62,818 nucleotides of DNA, from positions 1-62,818 of the forward strand of contig CAIJXJ010000017.1 in assembly GCA_903824575.1 (NCBI GenBank). The letters are read 5' to 3'. The translations under genes and the position numbers were made by a program. Below, one piece after another: positions 47,187 through 57,823 of this stretch (positions within the stretch are counted from its first letter, which is position 1; each line of letters begins with the position of its first letter). The notes below the pieces were generated by a model. That model did not search any database and was not told the origin of the DNA. It was given only the letters and a program-made list of their open reading frames with translations. This DNA is from an uncultured Methylobacillus sp. GTDB lineage: Bacteria; Pseudomonadota; Gammaproteobacteria; Burkholderiales; Methylophilaceae.

Positions 47187-47630
47187 ATGATCTGGAAACC
47201 CAACGTCACCGTCGCTGCCATCATTGAAACAGATGGCAGGTTTCTGCTGGTCGAAGAAGAAACCGCAGAAGGTGTGATGTTCAATCAACCTGCAGGTCAC
47301 TTGGAAAACGGCGAAACCCTGCTCGAAGGCGTCGCGCGCGAAACCTGGGAAGAAACCGCCCATCATTTTGAACCAACGGCGCTTCTCGGGGTGTATCACT
47401 GGAAACACCCAAAAAGAGATCTCACCTATCTACGCTTTGCCTTCGTCGGTAAGGTAATGGGTTTTGATACCACGCAGAAACTCGATGATGGCATTCTCCG
47501 CGCCGTTTGGATGACGCCGGACGAAATCCGCGCCACCCGGGATCGCCATCGCAGCCCGCAAGTGATGATCTGCGTCGAGCACTACCTCGCTGGTCAACGT
47601 TTCCCCTTGGCGGTTCTGACCCACCTATGA
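47187..47630 (+). CDS. nudJ: Nudix hydrolase NudJ-like
   Basis: 147 residues. The Nudix box GHLENGETLLEGVARETWEE is complete but for the last position. NVTVAAIIETDGRFLLVEE and FNQPAGHLE match NudJ (HMP-PP/NTP phosphatase). It lies directly before mnmA, a conserved neighbourhood (nudJ-mnmA) in proteobacteria. Confidence 0.93.
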   Translation: MIWKPNVTVAAIIETDGRFLLVEEETAEGVMFNQPAGHLENGETLLEGVARETWEETAHHFEPTALLGVYHWKHPKRDLTYLRFAFVGKVMGFDTTQKLDDGILRAVWMTPDEIRATRDRHRSPQVMICVEHYLAGQRFPLAVLTHL

Positions 47631-47670
47631 TTCAAAAAATATGCAACATGGTTAAATCGAGATAGTCATA

Positions 47671-48747
47671 ATGAAAAAACAGCGCGTCGTCGTCGGCATG
47701 TCGGGTGGAGTCGATTCCTCGGTCACCGCTTGGCTGTTGAAACAGCAAGGTTTTGACGTCGTCGGCCTGTTCATGAAGAATTGGGAAGACGACGACACCG
47801 AAGAGTTCTGTCCGGCACGGCAGGATCTGGTCGATGCCGTGTCTGTCGCCGACCGCATCGGCATCGAAATTGAGGCAGTCAATTTCTCCCGAGAATATAA
47901 GGACAAGGTGTTCTCCAACTTTCTGCAAGAATATCGGGCCGGGCGCACCCCCAATCCAGACATTCTCTGCAACTCAGAGATCAAGTTCCGCGCCTTTCTC
48001 GACCATGCGTTCAGTCTGGGCGCCGACAAAATTGCCACCGGCCACTATGCCCAGGTACGCGAGTCTAATGGCCTGTTCCAGTTGCTGAAAGCCGAAGATG
48101 GCTCTAAAGATCAGAGCTATTTTCTCTATCGTCTGAACCAGGAACAGCTGTCGAAGACACTGTTCCCGCTGGGTGGCATACTAAAGCGCGAAGTGCGTGA
48201 AATTGCCCGCCAGGCTGGACTCTCCAACAGCGAGAAAAAAGATTCAACTGGCATCTGCTTCATCGGCGAGCGCCCATTCACAGAATTCCTTGCACGCTAT
48301 ATGCCAACCGAGCCTGGAGAGATGAGGACCCCCGAAGGCCAGGTAGTGGGACATCACACCGGCCTGATGTATTACACTCTGGGACAGCGTCAGGGCCTTG
48401 GCATCGGCGGTTCCAGAGATGGCGACGGCGAACCATGGTATGTCGCGGCAAAAGACATGGAACACAACCTATTGACCGTGGTGCAGGGCCATGACCACCC
48501 GTTGCTGTTTTGCGATCATCTGAAGGCCGACAACCTGCACTGGATTGCCGGGACTGAGCCGCGCACGCACTGGGTATATGCCGCCAAGACGCGCTATCGC
48601 CAGCCAGATGCGCCCTGCGAGATTGACTCCCTGGCGGGAAACTGCTGCGAAATCCGCTTTGGCGAAGCACAATGGGCGGTCACACCGGGGCAATCGGTAG
48701 TCGTGTATGAGAGCAATGTCTGTCTGGGTGGTGGCATGATTATTTAA
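47671..48747 (+). CDS. mnmA: tRNA-specific 2-thiouridylase MnmA
   Basis: 358 residues. PP-loop [18 protein letters not shown], catalytic Cys in [12 protein letters not shown] and the second Cys in [13 protein letters not shown]. It thiolates U34 of Lys, Glu and Gln tRNAs. The stop is followed after 3 bases by a repeat array. Confidence 0.98.
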   Translation: MKKQRVVVGMSGGVDSSVTAWLLKQQGFDVVGLFMKNWEDDDTEEFCPARQDLVDAVSVADRIGIEIEAVNFSREYKDKVFSNFLQEYRAGRTPNPDILCNSEIKFRAFLDHAFSLGADKIATGHYAQVRESNGLFQLLKAEDGSKDQSYFLYRLNQEQLSKTLFPLGGILKREVREIARQAGLSNSEKKDSTGICFIGERPFTEFLARYMPTEPGEMRTPEGQVVGHHTGLMYYTLGQRQGLGIGGSRDGDGEPWYVAAKDMEHNLLTVVQGHDHPLLFCDHLKADNLHWIAGTEPRTHWVYAAKTRYRQPDAPCEIDSLAGNCCEIRFGEAQWAVTPGQSVVVYESNVCLGGGMII

Positions 48748-48750
48748 AAC

Positions 48751-48830
48751 AGTCGCTAGACGTTAGTCGGTAGTTGAAGTCAACCACAAGGGACACCCAA
48801 CTAAAAACTAATGTCTAGCGACTAACGCCC
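48751..48830 (+). repeat. Seven-base-period inverted repeat between mnmA and yqhA
   Basis: Arms 48751-48776 and 48798-48823, 26 bases each. They begin AGTCGCTAGAC/GTCTAGCGACT; 22 of 26 positions match, and one of the mismatches is a G-T wobble in RNA. The loop is 21 bases. Confidence 0.75.
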
Positions 48831-48863
48831 CTGATTTCAACTAGTTTTAACAAGGAAACGCAA

Positions 48864-49391
48864 ATGAAAAGAGTCGAAGCCGCACTGGAAAATCTGATCT
48901 TCAATAGCCGCTGGTTGCTGGCACCGTTTTATCTGGGTCTAGTGCTGTCGCTAGGCCTGCTTCTGGTCATGTTCGGCCGGGAGTTCATCCACTTCGCCTC
49001 GCTGGCATTCAGCGGCGCCGAAAATGACGTCATTATCGGCGTCCTGTCGCTGATCGACGTGGTGATGGTAGCCAATCTGTTGATCATCATCGTGTTTGCC
49101 GGATATGAAAACTTCGTCTCGCAGATCGAGACCGGGGACAGTGTCGACCGTCCCTCCTGGATGGGGCATGTCGGCTTTTCGGAACTCAAGATGAAGCTGA
49201 TCGGCTCCATCGTCGCCATCTCCGGGATCGAGTTGCTGCGTACCTTCATGAACATGAATCTGGAGCAGATAAGTGCGCCATACAACCATCTGCTGGGTTG
49301 GAAAGTCGGCATTCACCTCACCTTCGTCGTCACTGGCGTGCTGTTCGCGTTGGGGGACAAGATCGCCAGCGAGAAAGTCAGCGACCATTAA
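48864..49391 (+). CDS. YqhA family (UPF0114, TIGR00645) membrane protein
   Basis: 175 residues with four hydrophobic helices. Family features: ENLIFNSRWLLAPFYLGL at the start and GYENFVSQIETGDSVDRPSW in the middle. Function unknown. Preceded by AAGGAAACG. Its 3' end faces the GST gene across a repeat array. Confidence 0.93.
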   Translation: MKRVEAALENLIFNSRWLLAPFYLGLVLSLGLLLVMFGREFIHFASLAFSGAENDVIIGVLSLIDVVMVANLLIIIVFAGYENFVSQIETGDSVDRPSWMGHVGFSELKMKLIGSIVAISGIELLRTFMNMNLEQISAPYNHLLGWKVGIHLTFVVTGVLFALGDKIASEKVSDH

Positions 49392-49398
49392 TCAAAGA

Positions 49399-49498
49399 CA
49401 GTCGTTAGTTGGTAGTCGTTAGTTTGAGACCATCGCAAGTAGCTGCTACCCAACTAACGACTAACGACTAACGACTGGGTTCAACTAGCGACTAACTT
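49399..49498. repeat. Longest seven-base-period inverted repeat, between convergent yqhA and GST genes
   Basis: Left arm 49399-49424 and right arm 49452-49477 match at 24 of 26 positions (CAGTCGTTAGT... against ...ACTAACGACTG). The loop is 27 bases. A further pair of units (49481-49496, AACTAGCGACTAAC) continues to the GST stop, which is a TAG inside it. Confidence 0.8.
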
Positions 49499-50100
49499 GG
49501 CGCCGTATCCTTGAACGAGGGACGCTCGATCAGTTCCGCATACAGGCGGCCCAGGTTGGGGAAAGTTTCCCGCCAGTCGATCTCCGGCATGCGCAGGTCG
49601 ATATAGGCCAGAGCCACGCCGACGGAGATGTCGGCCAAAGAAAACTTCTCGCCAGCGGTCCATTTAGCCTCGCCCATGTCGGCGGACATCGCCTGCAGGC
49701 AGCGATCCACCTTCTCCATCTGCCGCCCGATGACCGATGCATCCTGCATCTCGGGTGCACGGCGTTTTTCCATGACGACTGCCACAGCGGCATCGCACAT
49801 GCCATCCGCCAGCGCCTCCCAGCGCCGCACAATGGCGCGATGATTGTTGTCCTGCGGGATCAGTCGCGCCACTGGCGTCTTGTGATCCAGATAATCAACG
49901 ATCACCACCGAGTCATACAGGCTGGTACCGTCATCGAGCAACAATGTCGGCACCTTGCCCAACGGATTATAGGCCGGCACTGGCGACTCCGGAGCCGCCA
50001 AGGACGGCACGACTTCGATTTCACATTCGATACGTTTCTCGGCAAGCATGATGCGCACCTTGCGCGCATAGGGACTCGTCGGAGTAATGAAAAGCTTCAT
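49492..50100 (-). CDS. Glutathione S-transferase family protein
   Basis: 202 residues from the ATG at 50100; the frame continues 12 codons upstream without a better start. The N-terminal thioredoxin fold is LFITPTSPYARKVRIMLAE with Ser/Tyr near the glutathione site, then the cis-Pro region NPLGKVPTLLLDDG. The C-terminal half is all-helical with KFSLADISVGVAL. It is similar to YibF-type GSTs. Substrate unknown. The protein's last residue is encoded at the repeat border. Confidence 0.93.
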   Translation of the reverse strand: MKLFITPTSPYARKVRIMLAEKRIECEIEVVPSLAAPESPVPAYNPLGKVPTLLLDDGTSLYDSVVIVDYLDHKTPVARLIPQDNNHRAIVRRWEALADGMCDAAVAVVMEKRRAPEMQDASVIGRQMEKVDRCLQAMSADMGEAKWTAGEKFSLADISVGVALAYIDLRMPEIDWRETFPNLGRLYAELIERPSFKDTAPS

Positions 50101-50114
50101 TGCGGAACCATGAC

Positions 50115-50142
50115 ATGACAGAGATAAGAATGGCATTATAAT
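50115..50142 (+). promoter_or_regulatory. nadC promoter, probably leaderless, with a symmetric -10
   Basis: ATGACA (50115-50120), 16 bases, then TATAAT (50137-50142); the nadC ATG begins 7 bases later at 50149, the expected transcription start. The -10 lies in ATTATAAT, which also reads TATAAT on the minus strand toward the GST gene, so it may work in both directions. Confidence 0.6.
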
Positions 50143-50148
50143 TCATAA

Positions 50149-51009
50149 ATGCATCCCTCCTCATCCGATATCAACATCAGCGTACGTCTCGCCCTTGATG
50201 AGGATATCGGTGCGGGTGACCTCACCGCACGGCTCATCCCCGCGCAGCAGCGCGCCTCTGCCCGCGTCATCAGCCGGGAAACCGCCATCCTATGTGGCCA
50301 AGCCTGGTTTGACGCCTGCCACCAGCAGGTCGATGCCGACACTATTATCGAATGGCATGTGCAAGACGGCGAGCCACTGCAACCCAATCAACGCCTGTGC
50401 ACCCTGCAAGGACGGGCGCGCAGCCTGCTCACTGCCGAACGCAGCGCGCTCAATTTCCTGCAAACCCTGTCAGGAGTCGCCACCGAAACACGTCGCTATG
50501 TTGACGCCATCAAAGGCACGCAGGCCAAGATTCTTGACACCCGCAAGACGCTACCCGGGCTACGACTGGCGCAAAAATATGCCGTAGTCACCGGCGGCGG
50601 ACAGAATCAGCGCATGGGCCTCTATGATGGCATCCTGATCAAGGAGAACCACATCGCAGCTGCCGGTGGCGTCGAGCCCGCCTTGGATGCCGCCCGCAAG
50701 CTCGGTAACGTACCCATGCAGATCGAAGTGGAGTCACTAACGGAACTGCAAGCCGCGCTGGATGCTGGCGCCGAGCTCATTCTGCTGGACAATTTCTCAC
50801 TCGAACAGATGCGCGCCGCCGTCGCCATCAGCATCGGGCGCGCCCAACTGGAGGCTTCTGGCAACATCACGCTGGAGACTGTGCGGGCCGTCGCAGAGAC
50901 AGGCGTACAGCGCATTTCCATAGGCGCCCTGACCAAGAGCGTGCGTGCAATCGATCTTTCCATGCGTTTCGAGGACGAGTGCCGGCCTTTACCTGAGAAG
51001 AAAGCATGA
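50149..51009 (+). CDS. nadC: Nicotinate-nucleotide pyrophosphorylase (carboxylating)
   Basis: 286 residues. RSLLTAERSALNFLQTLSGV, ILDTRKTLPGLRLAQKYAV, HIAAAGGVEPAL and the late RISIGALTKSV are all NadC features. It converts quinolinate and PRPP to nicotinate mononucleotide in NAD synthesis. No nadA or nadB nearby. It overlaps the PilB/GspE-type gene by 4 bases (ATGA), so the two are translationally coupled, an unusual pairing. Confidence 0.97.
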   Translation: MHPSSSDINISVRLALDEDIGAGDLTARLIPAQQRASARVISRETAILCGQAWFDACHQQVDADTIIEWHVQDGEPLQPNQRLCTLQGRARSLLTAERSALNFLQTLSGVATETRRYVDAIKGTQAKILDTRKTLPGLRLAQKYAVVTGGGQNQRMGLYDGILIKENHIAAAGGVEPALDAARKLGNVPMQIEVESLTELQAALDAGAELILLDNFSLEQMRAAVAISIGRAQLEASGNITLETVRAVAETGVQRISIGALTKSVRAIDLSMRFEDECRPLPEKKA

Positions 51010-52790
51010 GCCAGGAAAACCTACCGGCAGCAACACTCCACGACCACAAGCTAAGCTTAGGCGAAATATTGCGCCTGATGGTACAGGATGCCATGGTTCC
51101 CAAGGACATGGCCGAACGCCTTCTCAAAGACCGCAAACTCGATACCACCAGCGCGCACCCACTGGCGGTCATCTGTGAACAACAATGGAAGGACCCACAC
51201 CCGCCGAGCAAGATCTACACCATGGAATTCCTGACCGAATGGCTGGCCACCCGTCTCAACATCCCCTATTTTCATATCGATCCGCTGAAACTAAATTTCA
51301 GCGCCATTGCCGGCGTAGTGTCGAAGGCCTATGCCGACCGGCTCAAGATCATGCCGGTCAAAGTGACCGACAAGGAAGTCACCATCGCGACCGCCGAACC
51401 ATTCCGCACCGACTGGATCAGTGATCTGGAACGCATCCTCAAGCTCAAAATCGTGCTGGTAATGGCCAACCCGCTTGAAATAAACCGTTACCTGCCAGAA
51501 GTCTACAGCCTCGCCAATTCAGTCAACCTGGCCAATATGGCCAAGGCCGGCCAGATCGTCGGCGTGCAGAACCTGGAACAATTAATAGAACTAGGCAAGA
51601 ACAAGAACCTGGACGCCAACGAACAGCATGTTGTGACCATCGTCGACTGGCTGTTCGAGTATGCCTTCGAACAGCGCGCCAGCGACATCCATCTGGAGCC
51701 GCGACGCGACATTGGCATCGTGCGCTTCCGTATTGACGGCGTTCTGCATCAGGTCTATCAGCTACCGGCCAACATCACCAATGCCATCACCAGTCGCATC
51801 AAGCTGCTCGGCCGCATGGACATGGTGGAGAAGCGACGTCCTCAGGATGGACGTATTAAAACCTTAAGTGCCGACGGCACCGAAATCGAATTGCGTCTGT
51901 CCACCATGCCCACCGCCTTCGGTGAAAAGCTGGTGATGCGGATCTTCGACCCGGAAATCCTGGTGCGCGACTTCGCCAGCCTCGGGTTCTCGCCGGCGCA
52001 ACTCACGCTGTGGAACGGCTGGACCAGTCAGCCCAACGGCATCATTCTGGTCACCGGCCCCACCGGTTCTGGCAAGACTACCACCCTCTATTCCACCCTG
52101 AAGCAACTCGCCACCCCCGAGGTCAACGTCAGCACGGTGGAAGACCCGATCGAAATGATAGAGCCTGCATTCAACCAGATGCAGGTACAGGCCAACATCG
52201 GACTCAACTTTGCCGATGGCATCAAGACCCTGCTACGGCAAGACCCGGACATTATCATGGTCGGTGAAATCCGCGACCTCGAAACGGCAGAAATGGCGAT
52301 CCAGGCCGCGCTGACCGGCCATCTAGTGTTGTCCACTTTGCATACCAATGACGCCCCATCGGCCATCACGCGACTGCTTGAACTTGGCATTCCCGCCTAC
52401 CTCATCAACGCCACCTTGCTCGGCGTCATGGCGCAACGACTGGCGCGCACGCTGTGCCCGCATTGCAAGGTTAACAGCGCCATCAGCGAGGAGCAGTGGA
52501 TGGAGTTGGTACGGCCATGGAAATATGCCAAACCCGAAAAAGTCAGTCGATCGACCGGGTGCCTGGAATGCCGCATGACTGGTTACCGGGGACGCTCCGG
52601 CCTCTATGAAATGCTGCCAATCAGTAGCGACATGCGTAAACTCATCACCCACGACACCGATCTCGGCAAGATCCGGGCGCAGGCCCTCAAGGAAGGCATG
52701 AAAACCTTGCGCTTGAATGGTGCCGAAAAAATCATCGCAGGCCAGACCACTTTCGAAGAAGTCATCAAGGTCACCCCACCCGGAGATTGA
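51006..52790 (+). CDS. PilB/GspE family secretion or pilus-extension ATPase
   Basis: 594 residues. The N-terminal MshEN/T2SE-N domain (about 20-175) is followed by the ATPase: Walker A TGPTGSGKTTTLYS, Asp box VSTVEDPIEMIEP, Walker B DIIMVGEIRDLETAEMA, His box HLVLSTLHTNDAPSAITRL, and zinc tetracysteine CPHC...CLEC. The family drives assembly of type IV pili or type II secretion pseudopili. PilB normally sits with pilC and pilD, which are absent here. It is coupled to nadC. Whether it serves the pilA/pilT system in this window or another is unknown. Confidence 0.93.
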   Translation: MSQENLPAATLHDHKLSLGEILRLMVQDAMVPKDMAERLLKDRKLDTTSAHPLAVICEQQWKDPHPPSKIYTMEFLTEWLATRLNIPYFHIDPLKLNFSAIAGVVSKAYADRLKIMPVKVTDKEVTIATAEPFRTDWISDLERILKLKIVLVMANPLEINRYLPEVYSLANSVNLANMAKAGQIVGVQNLEQLIELGKNKNLDANEQHVVTIVDWLFEYAFEQRASDIHLEPRRDIGIVRFRIDGVLHQVYQLPANITNAITSRIKLLGRMDMVEKRRPQDGRIKTLSADGTEIELRLSTMPTAFGEKLVMRIFDPEILVRDFASLGFSPAQLTLWNGWTSQPNGIILVTGPTGSGKTTTLYSTLKQLATPEVNVSTVEDPIEMIEPAFNQMQVQANIGLNFADGIKTLLRQDPDIIMVGEIRDLETAEMAIQAALTGHLVLSTLHTNDAPSAITRLLELGIPAYLINATLLGVMAQRLARTLCPHCKVNSAISEEQWMELVRPWKYAKPEKVSRSTGCLECRMTGYRGRSGLYEMLPISSDMRKLITHDTDLGKIRAQALKEGMKTLRLNGAEKIIAGQTTFEEVIKVTPPGD

Positions 52791-53032
52791 TGTCAACAGC
52801 GTCATTTACCTCGGAGAGCACGGGAAAAACATGCAATTTCAATAAGCTATATTAAATCTGCGAATTTTATTGCCGCCCTATGGTTAAACGCATACTTCCT
52901 GTGTGCCCCGTGGTTCATTTGTATTTACCACAATACCCACAACTGCTATTGGGCTTGACCAAATTGGCCCGAAACGCTACTGTTCAGGGTTCGGCAATCA
53001 TTGCCCTATAATTTTTACAACCGATTGAATTT
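52791..53032 (+). promoter_or_regulatory. Intergenic region with ilvI promoter (-10 at 53007-53012)
   Basis: TATAAT at 53007-53012, 20 bases before the ilvI ATG, is a good -10; no convincing -35 was found. No Shine-Dalgarno precedes the ATG. No leader peptide rich in Ile/Val/Leu was seen. A CTTCCTGTGTGCCCCGTGG tract at about 52890-52909 resembles repeats common between genes of many proteobacteria. Confidence 0.5.
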
Positions 53033-54738
53033 ATGCAATTGAACGGCGCAGAAATCGTCATCCGCAGCCTGCACGAGGAAAAGGTCGAATTCGTCTTCGG
53101 CTATCCGGGCGGCGCGGTGCTCAACATTTACGACGCCATCTTCCAGCAAGATGGCTTCAAACATATTCTAGTGCGCCATGAGCAGGCCGCGGTACATGCC
53201 GCAGACGCTTATGCGCGCTCGACCGGCCGTGTTGGTGTCGCTCTGGTGACCTCGGGGCCCGGCGCCACCAATGCCATCACCGGTATTGCCACGGCCTACA
53301 TGGACTCGGTGCCACTGGTCGTGCTATCCGGACAGGTACCGACGGCAGCCATCGGCCAGGATGCGTTCCAGGAATGTGACATGGTGGGTATCACCCGCCC
53401 CTGCGTAAAGCACAACTTCCTGGTCAAGGACGTCAAGGATCTGGCCGCCACCATCAAGAAGGCGTTCTATATCGCAGCGAGCGGCCGCCCCGGCCCGGTG
53501 GTGGTGGACATCCCGAAAGACATCACTGCCCACACGGCCAGATTCGAATACCCTGAATCGGTGTCCTTGCGCTCCTACAATCCGGTATTGAAGGGTCATT
53601 CCGGCCAGATCAAGAAGGCCTTGAAGCTGCTGTTGGACGCCAAGCGCCCGATGATCTACACCGGCGGCGGTGTGGTGCTGGGTAACGCCTCGGAACTGTT
53701 AATCAAGCTGGTCAAACAGCTTGGCTACCCCATGACCAATACGCTGATGGGCTTAGGCGGCTATCCCGCAACCGACAAGCAGTGTCTGGGCATGCTGGGC
53801 ATGCACGGCACGCTGGAAGCGAACATGGCAATGCAGGAATGCGATGTGCTACTGGCTGTTGGCGCGCGCTTCGATGACCGCGTCATTGGCAACACGGCGC
53901 ACTTCCTCGATCATCCGCGCAAGATCATCCACATTGATGTCGACCCTTCCTCCATCTCCAAGCGCGTGAAGGTGGATGTACCCATCGTCGGCGACATCAA
54001 TAACGTGCTGACTGACATGCTGGAACTGTTAGCAGAATCCGACAAGACGCCGAATGTCGCCGCACTCAAGACCTGGTGGCAACAGATCGAAGCTTGGCGC
54101 GACCGCAATTGCCTCAATTTCAATCGTGACAGCGTCATCATCAAGCCGCAGTACGTGGTGGAAAAGCTGTGGGAAGTGACCAAGGGTGAGGCCTATGTGA
54201 CTTCAGACGTTGGCCAGCATCAGATGTGGGCGGCACAATACTACAAGTTCGACCAGCCACGGCGCTGGATCAACTCAGGCGGCCTCGGCACCATGGGTGT
54301 CGGCCTACCCTATGCCATGGGCGTACAACTGGCATTCCCAGAAGCGAAAGTAGCCTGCATCACCGGCGAAGGCAGTATCCAGATGAACATCCAGGAACTG
54401 TCGACCTGTAAACAGTATCACCTGCCGATCAAGGTCATCCTGCTCAACAACCGATATCTCGGCATGGTTCGCCAGTGGCAAGAATTCTTCTACGGCAACC
54501 GCTACTCGGAATCTTACATGGACAGCCTGCCGGATTTTGTCAAACTGGCAGAAGCTTACGGCCATGTCGGCATGAATATCGAGCAAACCAGCGATGTCGA
54601 AGGCGCATTGAAGGAAGCCTTCGCCATGAAGGACAGATTCGTCTTTCTCAACTTTCTCACCGACCAGAAGGAAAACGTATTTCCCATGGTACCGAACGGC
54701 AAGGGTCTGTCGGAAATCATCCTGGCGGAGGATCTGTA

Positions 54739-54739
<1 letters not shown>
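53033..54739 (+). CDS. ilvI: Acetolactate synthase, large catalytic subunit
   Basis: 568 residues, ThDP enzyme. Catalytic Glu in [38 protein letters not shown]-binding middle domain, and the ThDP/Mg motif [12 protein letters not shown]...[13 protein letters not shown]. It makes acetolactate or acetohydroxybutyrate for Ile/Val/Leu. It overlaps ilvH by one base (TAATG). Confidence 0.97.
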
Positions 54740-56344
<1,605 letters not shown>

Positions 56345-56349
56345 AAAAT

Positions 56350-56423
56350 GTAGGGTGGGTTAGGTGCTTAGGCACCGTAACCCACCGAACGATGGCGGGT
56401 TACGCTACGCTAACTCTCCCTAC
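56350..56423 (+). repeat. Palindromic GTAGGGTGGGTTA-type repeat between ilvC and psd
   Basis: The hairpin GGTGGGTTA (56354-56362)/TAACCCACC (56378-56386) with inner GGTGC/GCACC around ttag; outer GTAGGG/CCCTAC span 56350-56423. It is a REP-like intergenic repeat widespread in proteobacteria and cyanobacteria. Confidence 0.75.
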
Positions 56424-56435
56424 ACACTAATCTCC

Positions 56436-56456
56436 AGCCCCTAGTCCCGAGCCCCT
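56436..56456 (+). repeat. Seven-base-period repeat ending at the psd start codon
   Basis: AGCCCCTAGTCCCGAGCCCC then T directly abut the psd ATG at 56457, three units of period 7. It replaces any Shine-Dalgarno sequence. Confidence 0.6.
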
Positions 56457-57092
56457 ATGAACTATCCCCATCCCATCATCGCGCGAGAAGGCTGGCCGTT
56501 TCTGGCCATATCCCTGGCGCTCTCCATCGCGGCCAGTTTTGGCTGCATGTTTTGGTCGATCCCGCTTTGGATCATCACCCTATTCGTGCTGCAATTCTTT
56601 CGCGATCCTGCACGGAACGCGCCAACACAAGCCAATGCGGTGATTGCGGCAGCTGATGGTCGTGTCATCGTGGTGGAAAAGGCGTGGGATGAATATCTCA
56701 AGCGAGATGCGCTCAAGATCAGCGTATTCATGAATGTGTTCAACGTGCATTCAAACCGCAGTCCGATTGACGGGACAGTCGAGCAACGCTGGTACCATCC
56801 GGGGAAATTCTTCAATGCGGCGCTGGAAAAGGCATCACTCGAGAATGAACGCAATGCCTTGTGGCTGAAGACCAATGACGGCCAAGATGTCACCTGCGTG
56901 CAGATTGCAGGCCTGATCGCCCGCCGTATCCTGTGTTACGTCGAACCTGGCGTCTCGTTGCACCGTGGACAGCGCTACGGGTTCATACGCTTTGGTTCGC
57001 GCGTGGACATTTACCTGCCGCTCACGGCGCGACCCAAAGTCACTCTAGGTGAAAAAGTCAGCGCCGGTGAAACGATATTGGCAGATTTGTAA
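56457..57092 (+). CDS. psd: Phosphatidylserine decarboxylase (short form)
   Basis: 211 residues. Hydrophobic N-terminal membrane segment, [19 protein letters not shown], and the autocleavage site [11 protein letters not shown], where Ser becomes the pyruvoyl group. It makes phosphatidylethanolamine. The short 'archaetidylserine decarboxylase-like' form is common in betaproteobacteria, next to ilvC and usually followed by pssA (absent here). No ribosome-binding site: the repeat array ends at the ATG. Confidence 0.95.
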   Translation: MNYPHPIIAREGWPFLAISLALSIAASFGCMFWSIPLWIITLFVLQFFRDPARNAPTQANAVIAAADGRVIVVEKAWDEYLKRDALKISVFMNVFNVHSNRSPIDGTVEQRWYHPGKFFNAALEKASLENERNALWLKTNDGQDVTCVQIAGLIARRILCYVEPGVSLHRGQRYGFIRFGSRVDIYLPLTARPKVTLGEKVSAGETILADL

Positions 57093-57104
57093 TCTGGATA
57101 AATT

Positions 57105-57125
57105 CCTCTCCCCTTGCGGGAGAGG
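57105..57125. repeat. CCTCTCCC/GGGAGAGG palindrome between psd and rppH
   Basis: A perfect 8-bp stem with loop cttgc, followed by GTTAGGGTGAGGGG. It is a very common intergenic palindrome of Gram-negative genomes. It sits between convergent genes, so it may terminate both. Confidence 0.65.
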
Positions 57126-57154
57126 GTTAGGGTGAGGGGTAAACCGCAGCTAAA

Positions 57155-57679
57155 TCAGCCAGTCCGCAGCACCTCGGCATCGGCATGGCGCTTCTGCTTC
57201 TCACGATCAGACCCTAAATGCACGACCAATTCATTCAGGGTCTTGCGGTAGACCTCGCGTTTGAACTCGATCACGCCTTCCAGCGGCACCCAGTAATCAT
57301 TCCAGCGCCAGGCGTCAAACTCCGGGTGAGAGCTGGCGCGCAAAGACACGTCACTGTCGCGCCCGACCAGACGTAGCAGGAACCAGATCTGCTTCTGCCC
57401 CTTGTAGCTGCCACGCCATTCACGCTTGACCCAATGCGTCGGCACCTCATAGCGCATCCATTCCTTGGTGCGACCAAGAATGCGCACGTGCTCAGCCAGC
57501 AAACCCACCTCTTCGGTCAGTTCGCGGTACATGGCTTGCTCCGGCGTCTCGCCTTGCTTAATGCCCCCTTGCGGGAACTGCCAGGAATGCTCACGGATGC
57601 GCTTGCCCCAGAAAACCTTGTTGTGGGCATTGCACAATATGATGCCCACGTTAGGGCGATATCCATCCCGATCTATCAT
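57155..57679 (-). CDS. rppH: RNA pyrophosphohydrolase RppH
   Basis: 174 residues from the ATG at 57679, set by the family N-terminus [20 protein letters not shown]. The Nudix box is [20 protein letters not shown], followed by [11 protein letters not shown] and [12 protein letters not shown]. It removes 5' pyrophosphate from mRNA, opening it to RNase E/G decay. It is divergent from the beta-propeller gene. Confidence 0.97.
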   Translation of the reverse strand: MIDRDGYRPNVGIILCNAHNKVFWGKRIREHSWQFPQGGIKQGETPEQAMYRELTEEVGLLAEHVRILGRTKEWMRYEVPTHWVKREWRGSYKGQKQIWFLLRLVGRDSDVSLRASSHPEFDAWRWNDYWVPLEGVIEFKREVYRKTLNELVVHLGSDREKQKRHADAEVLRTG

Positions 57680-57823
57680 GATGAAAAAACCCGTTAAATT
57701 TACCGCAATTTTTTCACACTTCACCTTTAAATGAAAGGCTGGCGCAGGCTTTCTTGACGCTATTCGACTGCGACCCTTATACTTACAGGTCAACTTCCGG
57801 CGCACCATGCACGTTATCAGCCC

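Noticed and set aside
39178-49498. CRISPR array among the heptamer repeats or the GLUG repeats
   Set aside because: The units are 7 bases with no spacers of constant length, and the GLUG repeats are coding; no cas genes are present.
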